Shown here in pieces: positions 1-7,609 of a stretch of DNA of 16,466 bases; the first letter of the stretch is position 1; each line of letters starts with the position of its first letter. Under the pieces are notes generated by a model, which worked only from the letters and a program-made list of their open reading frames with translations, was not told the origin of the DNA and did no database searches. A program made the translations under genes and the position numbers. Origin of the DNA: an uncultured Alphaproteobacteria bacterium (GTDB taxonomy: Bacteria > Pseudomonadota > Alphaproteobacteria > Sneathiellales > Sneathiellaceae); NCBI GenBank assembly GCA_937910835.1, contig CALEMG010000350.1:1-16466 (forward strand), in the 5' to 3' direction.

Positions 1-171
1 GTTGGCGGCTTCCAGGCGGAACTTGGGGAGAATAGCTTCGCTGTAATCGAAAAATGGGAGAGTATGGATGCCTTAATGGCACATGCGGTTTCTGATCATA
101 TGAAAGCTTACGGCGCAAAAACCAAGGATTTGCTAGACAGCCGGACCATCCATATTCTGAAATCTGCCTAA
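1..171 (+). CDS. 3' end of a putative antibiotic-biosynthesis-monooxygenase (ABM/YgiN-like) domain protein
   Basis: The window opens inside a reading frame of 56 codons that ends at a TAA at 169-171; the start lies outside. The visible protein contains a stretch reading F-A-V-I-E-K-W-E-S-M-D-A-L-M-A-H, followed by S-D-H-M-K-A-Y. This resembles the second half of small dimeric alpha/beta-barrel ABM (quinol monooxygenase-like) proteins, where an E-x-W strand is followed by a helix carrying a histidine. Such proteins are usually about 95-110 residues, so roughly half of the gene would be missing. The substrate cannot be guessed. The gene converges on the short-chain dehydrogenase gene with 83 bases between them, so it is not part of that operon. 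Confidence 0.55.
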   Translation, partial: VGGFQAELGENSFAVIEKWESMDALMAHAVSDHMKAYGAKTKDLLDSRTIHILKSA

Positions 172-254
172 TTAAAGATCAGATAGTCAGAACGCTCATC
201 AGGGTGATAGGAGGAACGCGTCAATTGAAACGCCGCGTTTCTCCCTCAAAAACA

Positions 255-1028
255 TTAAAACCCGATATGCAATCCACCATCAATGGATAAATGCTGGCCA
301 GTGACATAGCTCGATGCGTCAGTAAGCAGGAAACAAACACCTTTTGCGACTTCCTCGGGCGCCGCGAATCTCTCCAATACGACTTGCGCCATATAGGTAT
401 CACGGAACTTGTCGGACCGGATCGTTTCCGTCATTTCTGTCTCGACAACACCAAAGCATGCGCTATTCACTCGGATGCCATATCGACCCCATTCCTTCGC
501 TGCACTCATAGTGATACCGAGAACGCCTGATTTTGCTGCGCCGTAGTTGATCTGACCGACGGTTCCCCGCCGGCCCGCAACGGACGAAATATTGACAATC
601 GCGCCGGGATCTTTGTCGCCATCCTTCACCCGTTCAATCATATGTCGGCCGACCGCTTGAAGGCAGTAGAACACACCGCTGAGATTGACATCGATCACTT
701 GCTGCCAAGTCTCGACAGGCATTTTATTGATCATTGCCGCACGAACGATACCGGCATTATTAATCAGGCCGTGAACCGCCCCACAGGATGCAACGGACTT
801 CGCGACCATGTCCTGTACAAAGCCGGGATCGGCAACACTACCGACATACATTTCCGCATTATCAGACCCAAGCTTTTCAGCAACAGCCTGGAGCTTGTCC
901 TCCTGTAGATCGACAAGGATAGCGCGGCCGCCAAGATTGACAATCATCTCCGCCGCGGCTTCCCCAACTCCTTGTCCGGCCCCTGTGACAATAATATTAC
1001 GCCCCTCAAGCGACATCGGATTAAACAT
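255..1028 (-). CDS. SDR family NAD(P)-dependent oxidoreductase (FabG-like)
   Basis: This 257-residue protein is a classical short-chain dehydrogenase/reductase, a cytosolic enzyme that interconverts hydroxy and keto groups with NAD(P)H. The cofactor motif TGAGQGVG is at residues 15-22 and NNAG at 90-93. The catalytic tetrad is visible as N115, S148/S149 (ISSVAG), Y162 and K166 (YGAAK). The C-terminal SYVTGQHLSIDGG signature is also present. An aspartate at the end of the second strand (D40 in LVDLQ) suggests NAD(H) preference, which is an inference. The ATG start is supported by a GAGGT ribosome site about six bases upstream. It is the last gene of a leftward operon after the DUF35 and thiolase-like genes, 34 bases beyond the former. 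A 3-hydroxyacyl-CoA or hydroxy-steroid-type substrate would fit, but the exact one is unknown. Confidence 0.9.
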   Translation of the reverse strand: MFNPMSLEGRNIIVTGAGQGVGEAAAEMIVNLGGRAILVDLQEDKLQAVAEKLGSDNAEMYVGSVADPGFVQDMVAKSVASCGAVHGLINNAGIVRAAMINKMPVETWQQVIDVNLSGVFYCLQAVGRHMIERVKDGDKDPGAIVNISSVAGRRGTVGQINYGAAKSGVLGITMSAAKEWGRYGIRVNSACFGVVETEMTETIRSDKFRDTYMAQVVLERFAAPEEVAKGVCFLLTDASSYVTGQHLSIDGGLHIGF

Positions 1029-1062
1029 GATTTACCTCATTAATTATTGTTTGGTTTTAATT

Positions 1063-1458
1063 TCAGGCGGGCTCGAACATTGGTACGGGTGGACCGTCAC
1101 CCTCTGTCTCAACGAAGCACACCTTTACTTCCTGACCAATTTCCAGAGCATCGAAATCGCAGTTGACGATATTGGTCATCATGCAGATATCCGTCCCCGC
1201 GAGGGTGACATAAGCGATCGCGTAAGGGATCGGCGCGGCGCGAAATACGCTGTAGGAATAAATATGCGCCCGGCCATCACTTTCCTTGAAGTGAGTATCT
1301 TCACTTCCGCAGTGCGGGCAAAGGGAACGTGGATAATAATGCGGCGCCTCGCAGGAGCGGCAGTATTTAACAAGCAGTTTGCCGTCGCGAATACCGTCCC
1401 AAAAGGGGCGTGTTTCTTCTTCGATATGCGGAGCGGGTATGGTTCTTTGTTCTGTCAT
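1063..1458 (-). CDS. Zn-ribbon domain-containing OB-fold protein (DUF35 family)
   Basis: This 131-residue protein has an N-terminal helix (EEETRPFWDGIRDGKLLVKYC), then a rubredoxin-like zinc ribbon with C33-x2-C36 and C47-x2-C50, then an OB-fold of about 75 residues. This is the DUF35 architecture. DUF35 proteins are known as obligate partners of thiolase-like enzymes, for example with HMG-CoA synthase and acetoacetyl-CoA thiolase in archaea, or with the Ltp2 retro-aldolase in steroid-degrading bacteria, where they help form the CoA-binding site. Here the gene starts two bases after the thiolase-like stop, with a GGAAAGGG ribosome site inside that gene, so translational coupling is likely. 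The protein is therefore best read as a subunit of a complex with the upstream gene product. The length is normal for the family. Confidence 0.88.
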   Translation of the reverse strand: MTEQRTIPAPHIEEETRPFWDGIRDGKLLVKYCRSCEAPHYYPRSLCPHCGSEDTHFKESDGRAHIYSYSVFRAAPIPYAIAYVTLAGTDICMMTNIVNCDFDALEIGQEVKVCFVETEGDGPPVPMFEPA

Positions 1459-1460
1459 TG

Positions 1461-2629
1461 TTATACCCTTTCCAGAATTATTGTGCCTGCGGCATGTCTC
1501 GTTCCAAGCGAACCGCCTGTACCATGGGCAACAGCAAGATCACAGTTCGCGACCTGAACGGCCGGATGCGCCTCTCCTCTAAGCTGGCGCACGGCTTCAA
1601 TTACTTTCGTCATGCCGCCTCTGTTGGCGGGATGGTTATTGCAAAGCCCGCCGCCGTCCGTATTAAAGGGGAGCTTTCCGACACCGGAGATGAGATTGCC
1701 ATCGGCGACAAATTTGCCACCCTCTCCTTTGGCGCAAAACCCGAGATCCTCAAGCTGCATTAGAACCGTAATGGTGAAACTGTCATAAATTGATGCATAT
1801 TTAATATCGGAAGGCTTGACGCCTGCCTCGGCAAATGCCGCAGGTCCCGAAAACACCCGGCTGAGTAAGTAAGATCAACCCGTCCGCCCATCTGATGCTT
1901 GGGCGCTTCACCCGCGCCGATAATCCGCACCTTCGGTCGGTTGAGTTCCGATGCCACTTCAGGCGCCACCACAACCAATGCCCCGCCACCATCACTGATC
2001 ACGCAGCAATCAAGGCGATGCAGCGGATCGGCGATCATCGGGGAATTCACAACTTCATCGACCGTCACTACCTTCTGTAACATGGCGTTCGGGTTATGCT
2101 GCGCATGGTGAGAGGCCGCGACCTTGATCCATGCAAGTTGCTCACTTGTCGTCCCGAATTCATGCATATGACGCTGGGCGCACATTGCATAATAATTGAC
2201 AACTGTCGGCGCAAACGGCAACTCAAATGCGACATCGGGAGAGTCGATCCCGTAATTGCGCGGCTTGGTGCCCGTTGCCTCCCCAGAGGATCGAGGTTTG
2301 CCCGCGAGAGTGATCAGCGCGACCTTACATTTGCCCTCGGCAATCGCCTGCGCCGCATGGGCAACATGGATCACATAGGATGATCCGCCGGTTTCCGTGG
2401 TATCGATATGGCGCAGCTTCAGACCCATGTAATCGATCATGGAAAGCCCGCCTAAGCCCGGGGCGTCACCGGCGCAAAAATAGCCGTCGACATCGTCCTT
2501 CGTGAGGCCGGCATCTTCGAGCGCCCCTTTGGCAACCTCGGCATGGAGTTGTGCGAGTGATTTATCGGCAGCCTTTCGCGTCGGATGCTCATATGCTCCA
2601 ACGATATAGGCTTTCCCTTTTATGGTCAT
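1461..2629 (-). pseudogene. Thiolase-like protein (SCP-x/Ltp2-type) interrupted by a frameshift
   Basis: Two overlapping leftward frames together spell one thiolase-like protein. The N-terminal part starts at ATG 2629 (MTIKGKAYIVGAYEHPTRK). It keeps family sequence up to ...VDLTYSAG, then runs into unrelated residues and stops at 1760. The C-terminal part continues in another frame from about 1856 (VFSGPAAFAEAGVKPSDI) to a TAA at 1461. Adding one base in the GGG run at 1856-1858 would give about 389 residues, the normal family length. The usual nucleophilic-cysteine segment reads TETGGSSYVIHVAHAA, with no cysteine. The late HP motif is kept (NNHPANRGG), and the C-terminal CxGGG-type motif is replaced by HGTGGSLG. 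This matches the cysteine-less SCP-x/Ltp2-like branch more than true thiolases. It is the first gene of the operon, with DUF35 two bases downstream. Sequencing error and genuine decay are both possible. Confidence 0.8.
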
Positions 2630-2751
2630 GAGAAAGGTACCTTATTGTTATTATTATCCATGCATTTACGGCATGTTTCAGACTACAACCGTAGCAAAGC
2701 CTATACGGACATTCAACGATATAATTGGGCGGGCTGGGGAAGGATACAGCG

Positions 2752-2789
2752 AAAATAAAAAACCGGAGGAGACTTGGTCTCTACTCCGG
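2752..2789 (-). terminator. Rho-independent terminator downstream of the tRNA gene
   Basis: Read leftward, a stem CCGGAG-(TA)-GAGAC / GTCTC-CTCCGG with a CAA loop spans 2789 to 2763. It is followed at once by TTTTTTATTTTC (2762 to 2751). It sits just after the tRNA CCA end and would end the tRNA transcript, and any read-through from mnmA, before the thiolase operon. Confidence 0.9.
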
Positions 2790-2797
2790 CTTTATGT

Positions 2798-2874
2798 TGG
2801 TGGCTCCTCCCAGACTCGAACTGGGGACACATGGATTATGATTCCACCGCTCTAACCAACTGAGCTAAGGAGCC
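2798..2874 (-). tRNA. tRNA-Met (CAT anticodon), elongator type
   Basis: Read leftward from 2874, a 77-base cloverleaf folds perfectly. It has acceptor GGCTCCT/AGGAGCC, D arm GCTC/GAGC with loop AGTTGGTTA, anticodon stem GTGGA/TCCAT with loop ATCATAA (anticodon CAT), variable loop GTGTC and T arm CCCAG/CTGGG with loop TTCGAGT. A discriminator A and an encoded CCA follow. The fully paired 1-72 acceptor end, ending in GGCT..., and the ATCATAATCC anticodon arm resemble elongator tRNA-Met. It lacks the unpaired first base of initiator tRNA. A CAT-anticodon tRNA-Ile2, whose C34 is modified by TilS, cannot be strictly excluded by eye. Confidence 0.93.
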
Positions 2875-2931
2875 ACAGAGCAGGCGCCTAATCCGCGCAA
2901 ACAAGCGAATGGCAGGCGCTTTGAAGCCCGG

Positions 2932-2960
2932 TTTTTAGGGTTTTTACAATGTCCTGTCAA
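2932..2960 (-). promoter_or_regulatory. Sigma-70-type promoter for the tRNA gene
   Basis: Read leftward, a perfect -35 TTGACA (2960-2955) is followed after 17 bases by TAAAAA (2937-2932), which matches four of six bases of the -10 consensus. Transcription would start near 2925, about 50 bases before the mature tRNA 5' end. This gives the tRNA its own promoter just downstream of the mnmA stop. Confidence 0.6.
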
Positions 2961-2978
2961 GCAAGGAAATGACAATAG

Positions 2979-4124
2979 TCAGGCCAATCGGCGCCGAATG
3001 TCAGCGATTTTGACTGGCGCTTCCGTTCCGGCAATCCAACCCCCACCAAGAAGCCGATCACCGTCATACATGACACAGGCCTGACCGGCGGAAACGCCCG
3101 GTTCCTCTTTTGCAAGATGAACCTCCGCCCAGCCATCCGGCGCGCCGAAAACGGTCGCTGCCATTGGCTCCTGCGTTGAACGGACCTTGACCATCACTTC
3201 CGTGCCGTTTTCTCCAAGCGGCTCATCGCCGATCCAGTTCATTTCCCGCAAGGTGAGTTTGGAAACCAGCAGCGCCTCAGTCGGCCCCACGATAATTCTA
3301 TTCCGGCCGGGATCAATCCGCACGACATAGAGCGGATTTCCCGTTGCAATACCGAGGCCACGGCGCTGGCCAATTGTGTAGTTGATGATCCCTGTATGCT
3401 GACCCAGTATATTGCCCTCAAGATCGACAATATCGCCCGGCACGGCAGAGCCCGGCCGCATCCGCTCAATAACTTTTGCGTAGTTGCCGTTCGGAACGAA
3501 GCAGATATCCTGACTTTCCGGCTTCGCCGCGACCGCCAGATTATATTTATCGGCAAGCGCCCGCGTTTCTTCTTTCGTCAGGTCGCCGAGAGGGAAGCGG
3601 AGATAGTCCGCCTGCTCCTGGGTGGTCGCGAACAGGAAGTAACTCTGGTCCTTGATCGCATTACGGCCACGAAACAGCAGCGCCTTGCCGCCTTTCTCAT
3701 CGCGGCGAAGGTAATGCCCAGTCGCCAACGCAACGGCGCTCAGATCTTTTGCTGTTTCCAGCAGATCCCGGAATTTGACGGTCTGATTACAACGGACACA
3801 AGGTACGGGGGTTTCGCCGCGCAGGTAGCTGTCGGCAAATTCATCCATCACACTGTCCTGGAACCGGCTTTCATAATCTAGAACATAATGGGGAATACCG
3901 ACTGCCTCCGCCACGCGGCGTGCATCATGGATATCCTGACCCGCGCAGCAGGCACCTTTTTTCTGAACCGCCGCGCCATGATCATAAAGCTGCAGTGTAA
4001 TCCCAACTACGTCATAGCCCTGATCTTTCAGGAGCGCAGCCGTGACTGAACTATCGACGCCGCCAGACATGGCGACAACGATGCGGGTATCTTCCGGTGC
4101 TGTATCAAACCCTAGTGAATTCAT
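2979..4124 (-). CDS. mnmA: tRNA 2-thiouridine(34) synthase MnmA
   Basis: MnmA is the cytosolic thiolase-unrelated enzyme that thiolates the wobble uridine of tRNA-Lys, -Glu and -Gln, using ATP and sulfur relayed from IscS/Tus proteins. With the ATG at 4124 the protein has 381 residues, normal for the family. Counting from an in-frame TTG at 4133 (three codons further upstream), the PP-loop SGGVDSS is at residues 23-29. The catalytic cysteine is in PVPCVRCNQ (C112) and the second in SQDICFVP (C211). The GHY and KDQSYFLF segments also match. Neither start has a clear Shine-Dalgarno site; ATG 4124 is preferred because a possible -10 box overlaps the TTG. The gene follows flgL in the same direction but is functionally unrelated to motility. 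The neighbouring CAT tRNA is not an MnmA substrate. Confidence 0.96.
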   Translation of the reverse strand: MNSLGFDTAPEDTRIVVAMSGGVDSSVTAALLKDQGYDVVGITLQLYDHGAAVQKKGACCAGQDIHDARRVAEAVGIPHYVLDYESRFQDSVMDEFADSYLRGETPVPCVRCNQTVKFRDLLETAKDLSAVALATGHYLRRDEKGGKALLFRGRNAIKDQSYFLFATTQEQADYLRFPLGDLTKEETRALADKYNLAVAAKPESQDICFVPNGNYAKVIERMRPGSAVPGDIVDLEGNILGQHTGIINYTIGQRRGLGIATGNPLYVVRIDPGRNRIIVGPTEALLVSKLTLREMNWIGDEPLGENGTEVMVKVRSTQEPMAATVFGAPDGWAEVHLAKEEPGVSAGQACVMYDGDRLLGGGWIAGTEAPVKIADIRRRLA

Positions 4125-4131
4125 GGCGCGC

Positions 4132-4159
4132 AATATAGAGTGCGCCGCTTAATATGCAA
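4132..4159 (-). promoter_or_regulatory. Possible sigma-70 promoter directly before mnmA
   Basis: Read leftward, TTGCAT (4159-4154) and TATATT (4137-4132) are separated by 16 bases. The -10 is good and the -35 is weak. Transcription would begin within a few bases of ATG 4124, implying a very short or absent leader, consistent with the missing ribosome site. This is only a candidate. Confidence 0.3.
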
Positions 4160-4184
4160 GTCTATCGCGCCGTAAAACTGCCAT

Positions 4185-5144
4185 TTACAGGAAGTTCAGC
4201 AAGCTCATGCGGTTGATTGTGCTCAATACATTGTAGGACATCTCAAGCGCAAGCTCCCGTTGGGTGAGATTGGCAATTGCTTCGGCAGCGTCTACATCTT
4301 CAATATTGCTGACAAACACCTTCGTCTGGTCAATCTGCAGATCGAGAGCCTCCATAGTCTCATCCATGGTTTTCTGGTTGAGGCCATTATCACCCCGAAA
4401 CCCCGCTATATTGTCGAGCATGGATTCAAGATTAGCAATTTCACCGACCAGAAAATCCTGATCCTCTTGCGAAAGAGGAGAGCCAAAACTGTTGGACGGT
4501 CCCGTTGGCACAGGTGTAGTGGCTGGCACCACGCCATTTGCCCAAAGCGCTAATCGTTGCAGGGACGTCATGACCTCGAGACCAATTTCATCTGCCAACA
4601 CACCGACTTCCAAGGTCCGATTCTCATCTATGCGTACTGTCGCCTTGAGATCGTTATTCTGAAAGATATCCGTCGGCGGTTCCGCCGCTGCCATCAGATC
4701 ATTAATCGTTGAAAGATTTACCGGCGGCACATCACTATTGGATCCACCGAAGAGATATCCTTCGGTATTCTGACTGTTCAGGAAATTCAAAACCGTTTCA
4801 AACGCGCCTTCAACAGTTCCGTAAAGACCCTGCGGGGAAGCTGAGTTAATCGCCGACATGACGGCAGACAGGACATCTCCGCCCGCGCTTTCCACACCGG
4901 CCAATGCTTGATCATATTGCGCAAGGCGGCTCATGACCTTACCATTGTTCACTTCATACTGTTCAAGGCGGGAAAGCAATGACTTTGAGCCGGCGAGGTT
5001 TGTTACATCCATATGGATGTCCTTATAGTATGCCGCAGCATGGCCCGTTGACACCTGTCGTTGTGCATCTGAAAGCTTATATTGGCTCCCTATCATTTCT
5101 TTGATAAGCGTCTGGCTTTGCTGAAATGTTGAAACGCGTGTCAT
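4185..5144 (-). CDS. flgL: Flagellar hook-associated protein FlgL (HAP3)
   Basis: FlgL forms the outer layer of the hook-filament junction, on which flagellin assembles outside the cell. The 319-residue protein has the flagellin-like N-terminal coiled coil (MTRVSTFQQSQTLIKEM, then ...LSDAQRQVSTGH). It also has a NTEGYLFGGSNSDVPPV segment like the FLFAG(S) region of FlgL proteins. The C-terminal helix ends in MSLLNFL, typical of flagellin/FlgL termini used for export and packing. It starts 10 bases after flgK, and its AGGAG ribosome site overlaps the flgK stop, so the two are one transcriptional unit. The length is usual for FlgL. The middle domain is short and has no close family motif that I recognise. 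Confidence 0.93.
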   Translation of the reverse strand: MTRVSTFQQSQTLIKEMIGSQYKLSDAQRQVSTGHAAAYYKDIHMDVTNLAGSKSLLSRLEQYEVNNGKVMSRLAQYDQALAGVESAGGDVLSAVMSAINSASPQGLYGTVEGAFETVLNFLNSQNTEGYLFGGSNSDVPPVNLSTINDLMAAAEPPTDIFQNNDLKATVRIDENRTLEVGVLADEIGLEVMTSLQRLALWANGVVPATTPVPTGPSNSFGSPLSQEDQDFLVGEIANLESMLDNIAGFRGDNGLNQKTMDETMEALDLQIDQTKVFVSNIEDVDAAEAIANLTQRELALEMSYNVLSTINRMSLLNFL

Positions 5145-5154
5145 CGTTCTTCTC

Positions 5155-7251
5155 CTAAACGAGATTAATCAGGACGTCATACATTTCCCGCGCGGTCGTA
5201 ATGATCTGCGCGGAGGCGTTATATGCATTCTGATAAATGATAAGATTGGCGAGTTCCTCGTCCATGTTGACACCGGAAACTGACTGCATTCGGGCTTCAA
5301 ATTCGCCGCTCAAAGCAGCACGGTCACTTTGCAGGCTCTCTGCCCGGGCGGCATCCAAGCCGGATTTCGCCAGTATCTGGGCGGCATAGTCACCAAGAGA
5401 CACGGAAGATCCCGTCAGTCCGCCCACAGTAGCAAATGAGAAGGATTGTGTTGCCAGGTCCTGAAATGCAAGTGCACCGCGGTTATCCGCCGCGGTGAGC
5501 GCTGGCGTTCCCGTCGGATCAATTTTCGCAGTTGCCAGAAGCTGAAGGTTGGCTGAGATTGACGGATCAACAGAAAACTCCAACCCTGCATCTGCCGGAT
5601 ATTGAAGACCAACGCCGAACATCTCGGAGAAACTTGTACCGGTGCCACCGCGATCCGTTGTATCCGACGGGACATTGATGCTGTAGTTCTCGAGCCCTGA
5701 GGCAGAGGTAAAGTTTAAAGCGCCATTTGCATCCACCGATGCGGTCACGAATGATCCCATGTTACTGTTAATTTCGGTGACGACATCCGCCATCGTTCCG
5801 CCGATCACACCAAAATCCAGAACCATCGAGATAGGCTCTTCTCCATTCGGGCCTATCAGCTCCAATGTTGTGGTGCCCGTGAAACCGTGAGCGTCTGTCG
5901 AGGTTATTCCGGTCTGGTACGACGTCTTGGCTCTCGTCGTTATCAAATCATTCAAGCCGAAGAAATGGGAAAACCCACGTCCGCCGCGCTCGGAAGAATT
6001 AGCGGCCTCTTGCCCGATACCAACGCCGGTTGCACCGCCTTGTGCGGACATCGTCAGAGCTCCGTCCGTCAGGCTCAGCGTTCCGGCACCGAGGGCACCG
6101 TTAACTTCCGCCATCACATCAGCCATTGTCACTGTGCCAGGAATGTCAAAATCTACCGTATAGGAAGCCACAATATTGTTGCTGGCGTCAAAACTATAGA
6201 AAGTCGCCTGGCCCGAAAAACCATGCGCATCCGCTGCTAGAACACCTGTGGCAAGACCGGTCATAATTGCCGGCGGCGGGATGGCAATATTGTCATTATG
6301 CACGGCGTTAAACTGTTCTGCCACACCAGAGGCAAGCGCACCGATCTGCGCTGCAAGATTAGGCAGTTCGGTATTTCGCATATCGATCCAACCACGGAGC
6401 GAGCCGCTTTGTAATTCCGGGTCCAGCGCAAGACCCGTATCCCCTATTGTCTTGGTCGTCGGATCATAGACATTCAGCGTGATCTGATCGAAAATTGTCT
6501 GGCTGGTAACATCCGCCGCTGGCGAATAGACAAGCTGACGAGGCTCAAAATCGAGAAGCTGCTGCCCAGCATCTGTCACCACTGCGATAGCGCCGTCACT
6601 CATGGGATAGGTCTTAATATCCATGATCTTAGAAATTTCAGAAAGTGCCTGGTCACGCTGATCTTCCAATTCACCAACTGACCGATTGCTCTGGAATGCT
6701 GACTTTATTTCGAGGTTCAATTCATAAATTCTGAGAATGGCGTCGTTTACAACATTCACTTCTTCGGCGATATGATTATCCGCTTCCTTGCGAAGGTCCT
6801 GGACTTTTGTGAGCAGCCGATCCGTTTCAATACCAAAATTAGCAATTTCATCGAGCGCCGCCGTCCGCGACACCGACATTGTCGGATCAATAGTCAATGC
6901 GGCAAATGCTGAATTCATACTGTCGAGCTTGCCCGTCAGGGAATTATTTGCCGCCGGATCGCCAAGCAGGGATTGCAGCTGGCCATAGATCTCCGACATG
7001 GCTTTATATTGTTCTGATCCGGCCGTCGCAAGACGCAATTCTTTTGCGATAAACTCATCCGTAATACGCCGAACCTCGGATATCTCCACACCCGTGCCGA
7101 CTCCGTTTATATTTATGGCACTATATTCAACTGTTTTACGCGCATATCCTTCTGTCTGAACATTGGCGATGTTCGTTGAGGTCACATTCAGCGCGGTTTG
7201 ATGCGCCAGCATGCCGCTTACGCCAGAGTTAAATATTGCATTCAGGCTCAT
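5155..7251 (-). CDS. flgK: Flagellar hook-associated protein FlgK (HAP1)
   Basis: FlgK forms the first junction layer between hook and filament. The 698-residue protein begins with a rod-type domain (MSLNAIFNSGVSGMLAHQTA, then NVTSTNIANVQTEGYARK). It continues with the FlgK helical domain at about residues 80-320, including ELEDQRDQALSEIS at 194-207. It ends with the conserved NLIIYQNAYNASAQIITTA helix and EMYDVLINLV. Residues about 331-548 are a variable surface region built from two tandem repeats, so the protein is longer than the roughly 550 residues of the enterobacterial form. A GGAG ribosome site lies eight bases before the ATG. The sigma-54-type promoter at 7465-7479 points to it and would give a leader of about 200 bases. 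flgL follows in the same unit. Confidence 0.96.
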   Translation of the reverse strand: MSLNAIFNSGVSGMLAHQTALNVTSTNIANVQTEGYARKTVEYSAININGVGTGVEISEVRRITDEFIAKELRLATAGSEQYKAMSEIYGQLQSLLGDPAANNSLTGKLDSMNSAFAALTIDPTMSVSRTAALDEIANFGIETDRLLTKVQDLRKEADNHIAEEVNVVNDAILRIYELNLEIKSAFQSNRSVGELEDQRDQALSEISKIMDIKTYPMSDGAIAVVTDAGQQLLDFEPRQLVYSPAADVTSQTIFDQITLNVYDPTTKTIGDTGLALDPELQSGSLRGWIDMRNTELPNLAAQIGALASGVAEQFNAVHNDNIAIPPPAIMTGLATGVLAADAHGFSGQATFYSFDASNNIVASYTVDFDIPGTVTMADVMAEVNGALGAGTLSLTDGALTMSAQGGATGVGIGQEAANSSERGGRGFSHFFGLNDLITTRAKTSYQTGITSTDAHGFTGTTTLELIGPNGEEPISMVLDFGVIGGTMADVVTEINSNMGSFVTASVDANGALNFTSASGLENYSINVPSDTTDRGGTGTSFSEMFGVGLQYPADAGLEFSVDPSISANLQLLATAKIDPTGTPALTAADNRGALAFQDLATQSFSFATVGGLTGSSVSLGDYAAQILAKSGLDAARAESLQSDRAALSGEFEARMQSVSGVNMDEELANLIIYQNAYNASAQIITTAREMYDVLINLV
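5608..6261 (-). repeat. Tandem domain duplication inside FlgK (residues ~331-548)
   Basis: Two units of about 105 residues follow each other with a period near 112. Matching landmarks are DAHGFSG (341-347) and DAHGFTG (453-459), TMADVMAEVN (375-384) and TMADVVTEIN (486-495), and GALTMSA and GALNFTSASG. The pair SERGGRGFSHFFG and TDRGGTGTSFSEMFG closes each unit. The DNA has diverged, so this is an old protein-level duplication in the solvent-exposed domain. Confidence 0.8.
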
Positions 7252-7464
7252 GATACTTGCTCCAAAGCGATTGGCGTAACGGGTGTTTCACTAGGAAAAA
7301 TAGCCCTAGGCTGGCAAAAGCTACCGGGAGGAATTTGCGCTGCAGGAACGGAAAAATCCCGCGACATATTGGTAACTGTATGTTTTATATAATTTTTTAA
7401 CGTCATATCAAACTGCTCGCATATATGCTTCAGGCACGAAACGCGGCCATGACCCATAAAGAAA

Positions 7465-7479
7465 GCAATTTCGATGCCA
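7465..7479 (-). promoter_or_regulatory. Sigma-54 (RpoN) promoter of flgK-flgL
   Basis: Read leftward, the sequence TGGCATCGAAATTGC matches the -24/-12 consensus TGGCAC-N5-TTGC. It has GG (7478-7477) and GC (7466-7465) separated by exactly ten bases. Transcription would start near 7453, giving a leader of about 200 bases before flgK. Hook and junction genes of polarly flagellated alphaproteobacteria are commonly sigma-54 dependent. Confidence 0.72.
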
Positions 7480-7609
7480 AGTCGCGATGGGATATAAGAG
7501 AAAAGTTCTATGTCGGCCCAAAACGGCCCGTACGCGTGCTTTGATGGTTCTGCGGGGCATCGAGTTCTCGGATTGGTGAGATGCCACAATTCGAGTCCTT
7601 TTTGAACTC

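Noticed and set aside
216..241. Hairpin between the partial ABM-like gene and the SDR gene (GAAACG/CGTTTC, with an alternative ACGCG/CGCGT)
   Set aside because: The stem is only six bases with no T run on either strand, so a terminator cannot be claimed.
808..1557. A 249-codon plus-strand frame across the SDR and DUF35 genes
   Set aside because: It lies opposite two genes with intact catalytic and zinc-ribbon motifs, and its own sequence resembles nothing.
2630..2751. Possible promoter of the thiolase-DUF35-SDR operon (TTGAAT / TACGGT)
   Set aside because: The -10 match is poor and no better pair was found. The operon promoter remains unidentified.
2798..2874. tRNA gene as an attachment site of an integrated element next to the metabolic operon
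   Set aside because: No integrase gene, no second copy of the tRNA 3' end and no mobile-element genes are visible in the window.
7384..7411. A sigma-70-like pair TTGATA / TATAAA (16-base spacing) leftward before flgK
   Set aside because: It lies inside the leader predicted from the much better sigma-54 element and in very AT-rich DNA, where such matches arise by chance. A second start cannot be fully excluded.
7248..7589. A 113-codon minus-strand frame in the flgK-fliK intergenic region
   Set aside because: It overlaps the flgK start and the sigma-54 promoter and has no family resemblance or convincing ribosome site.
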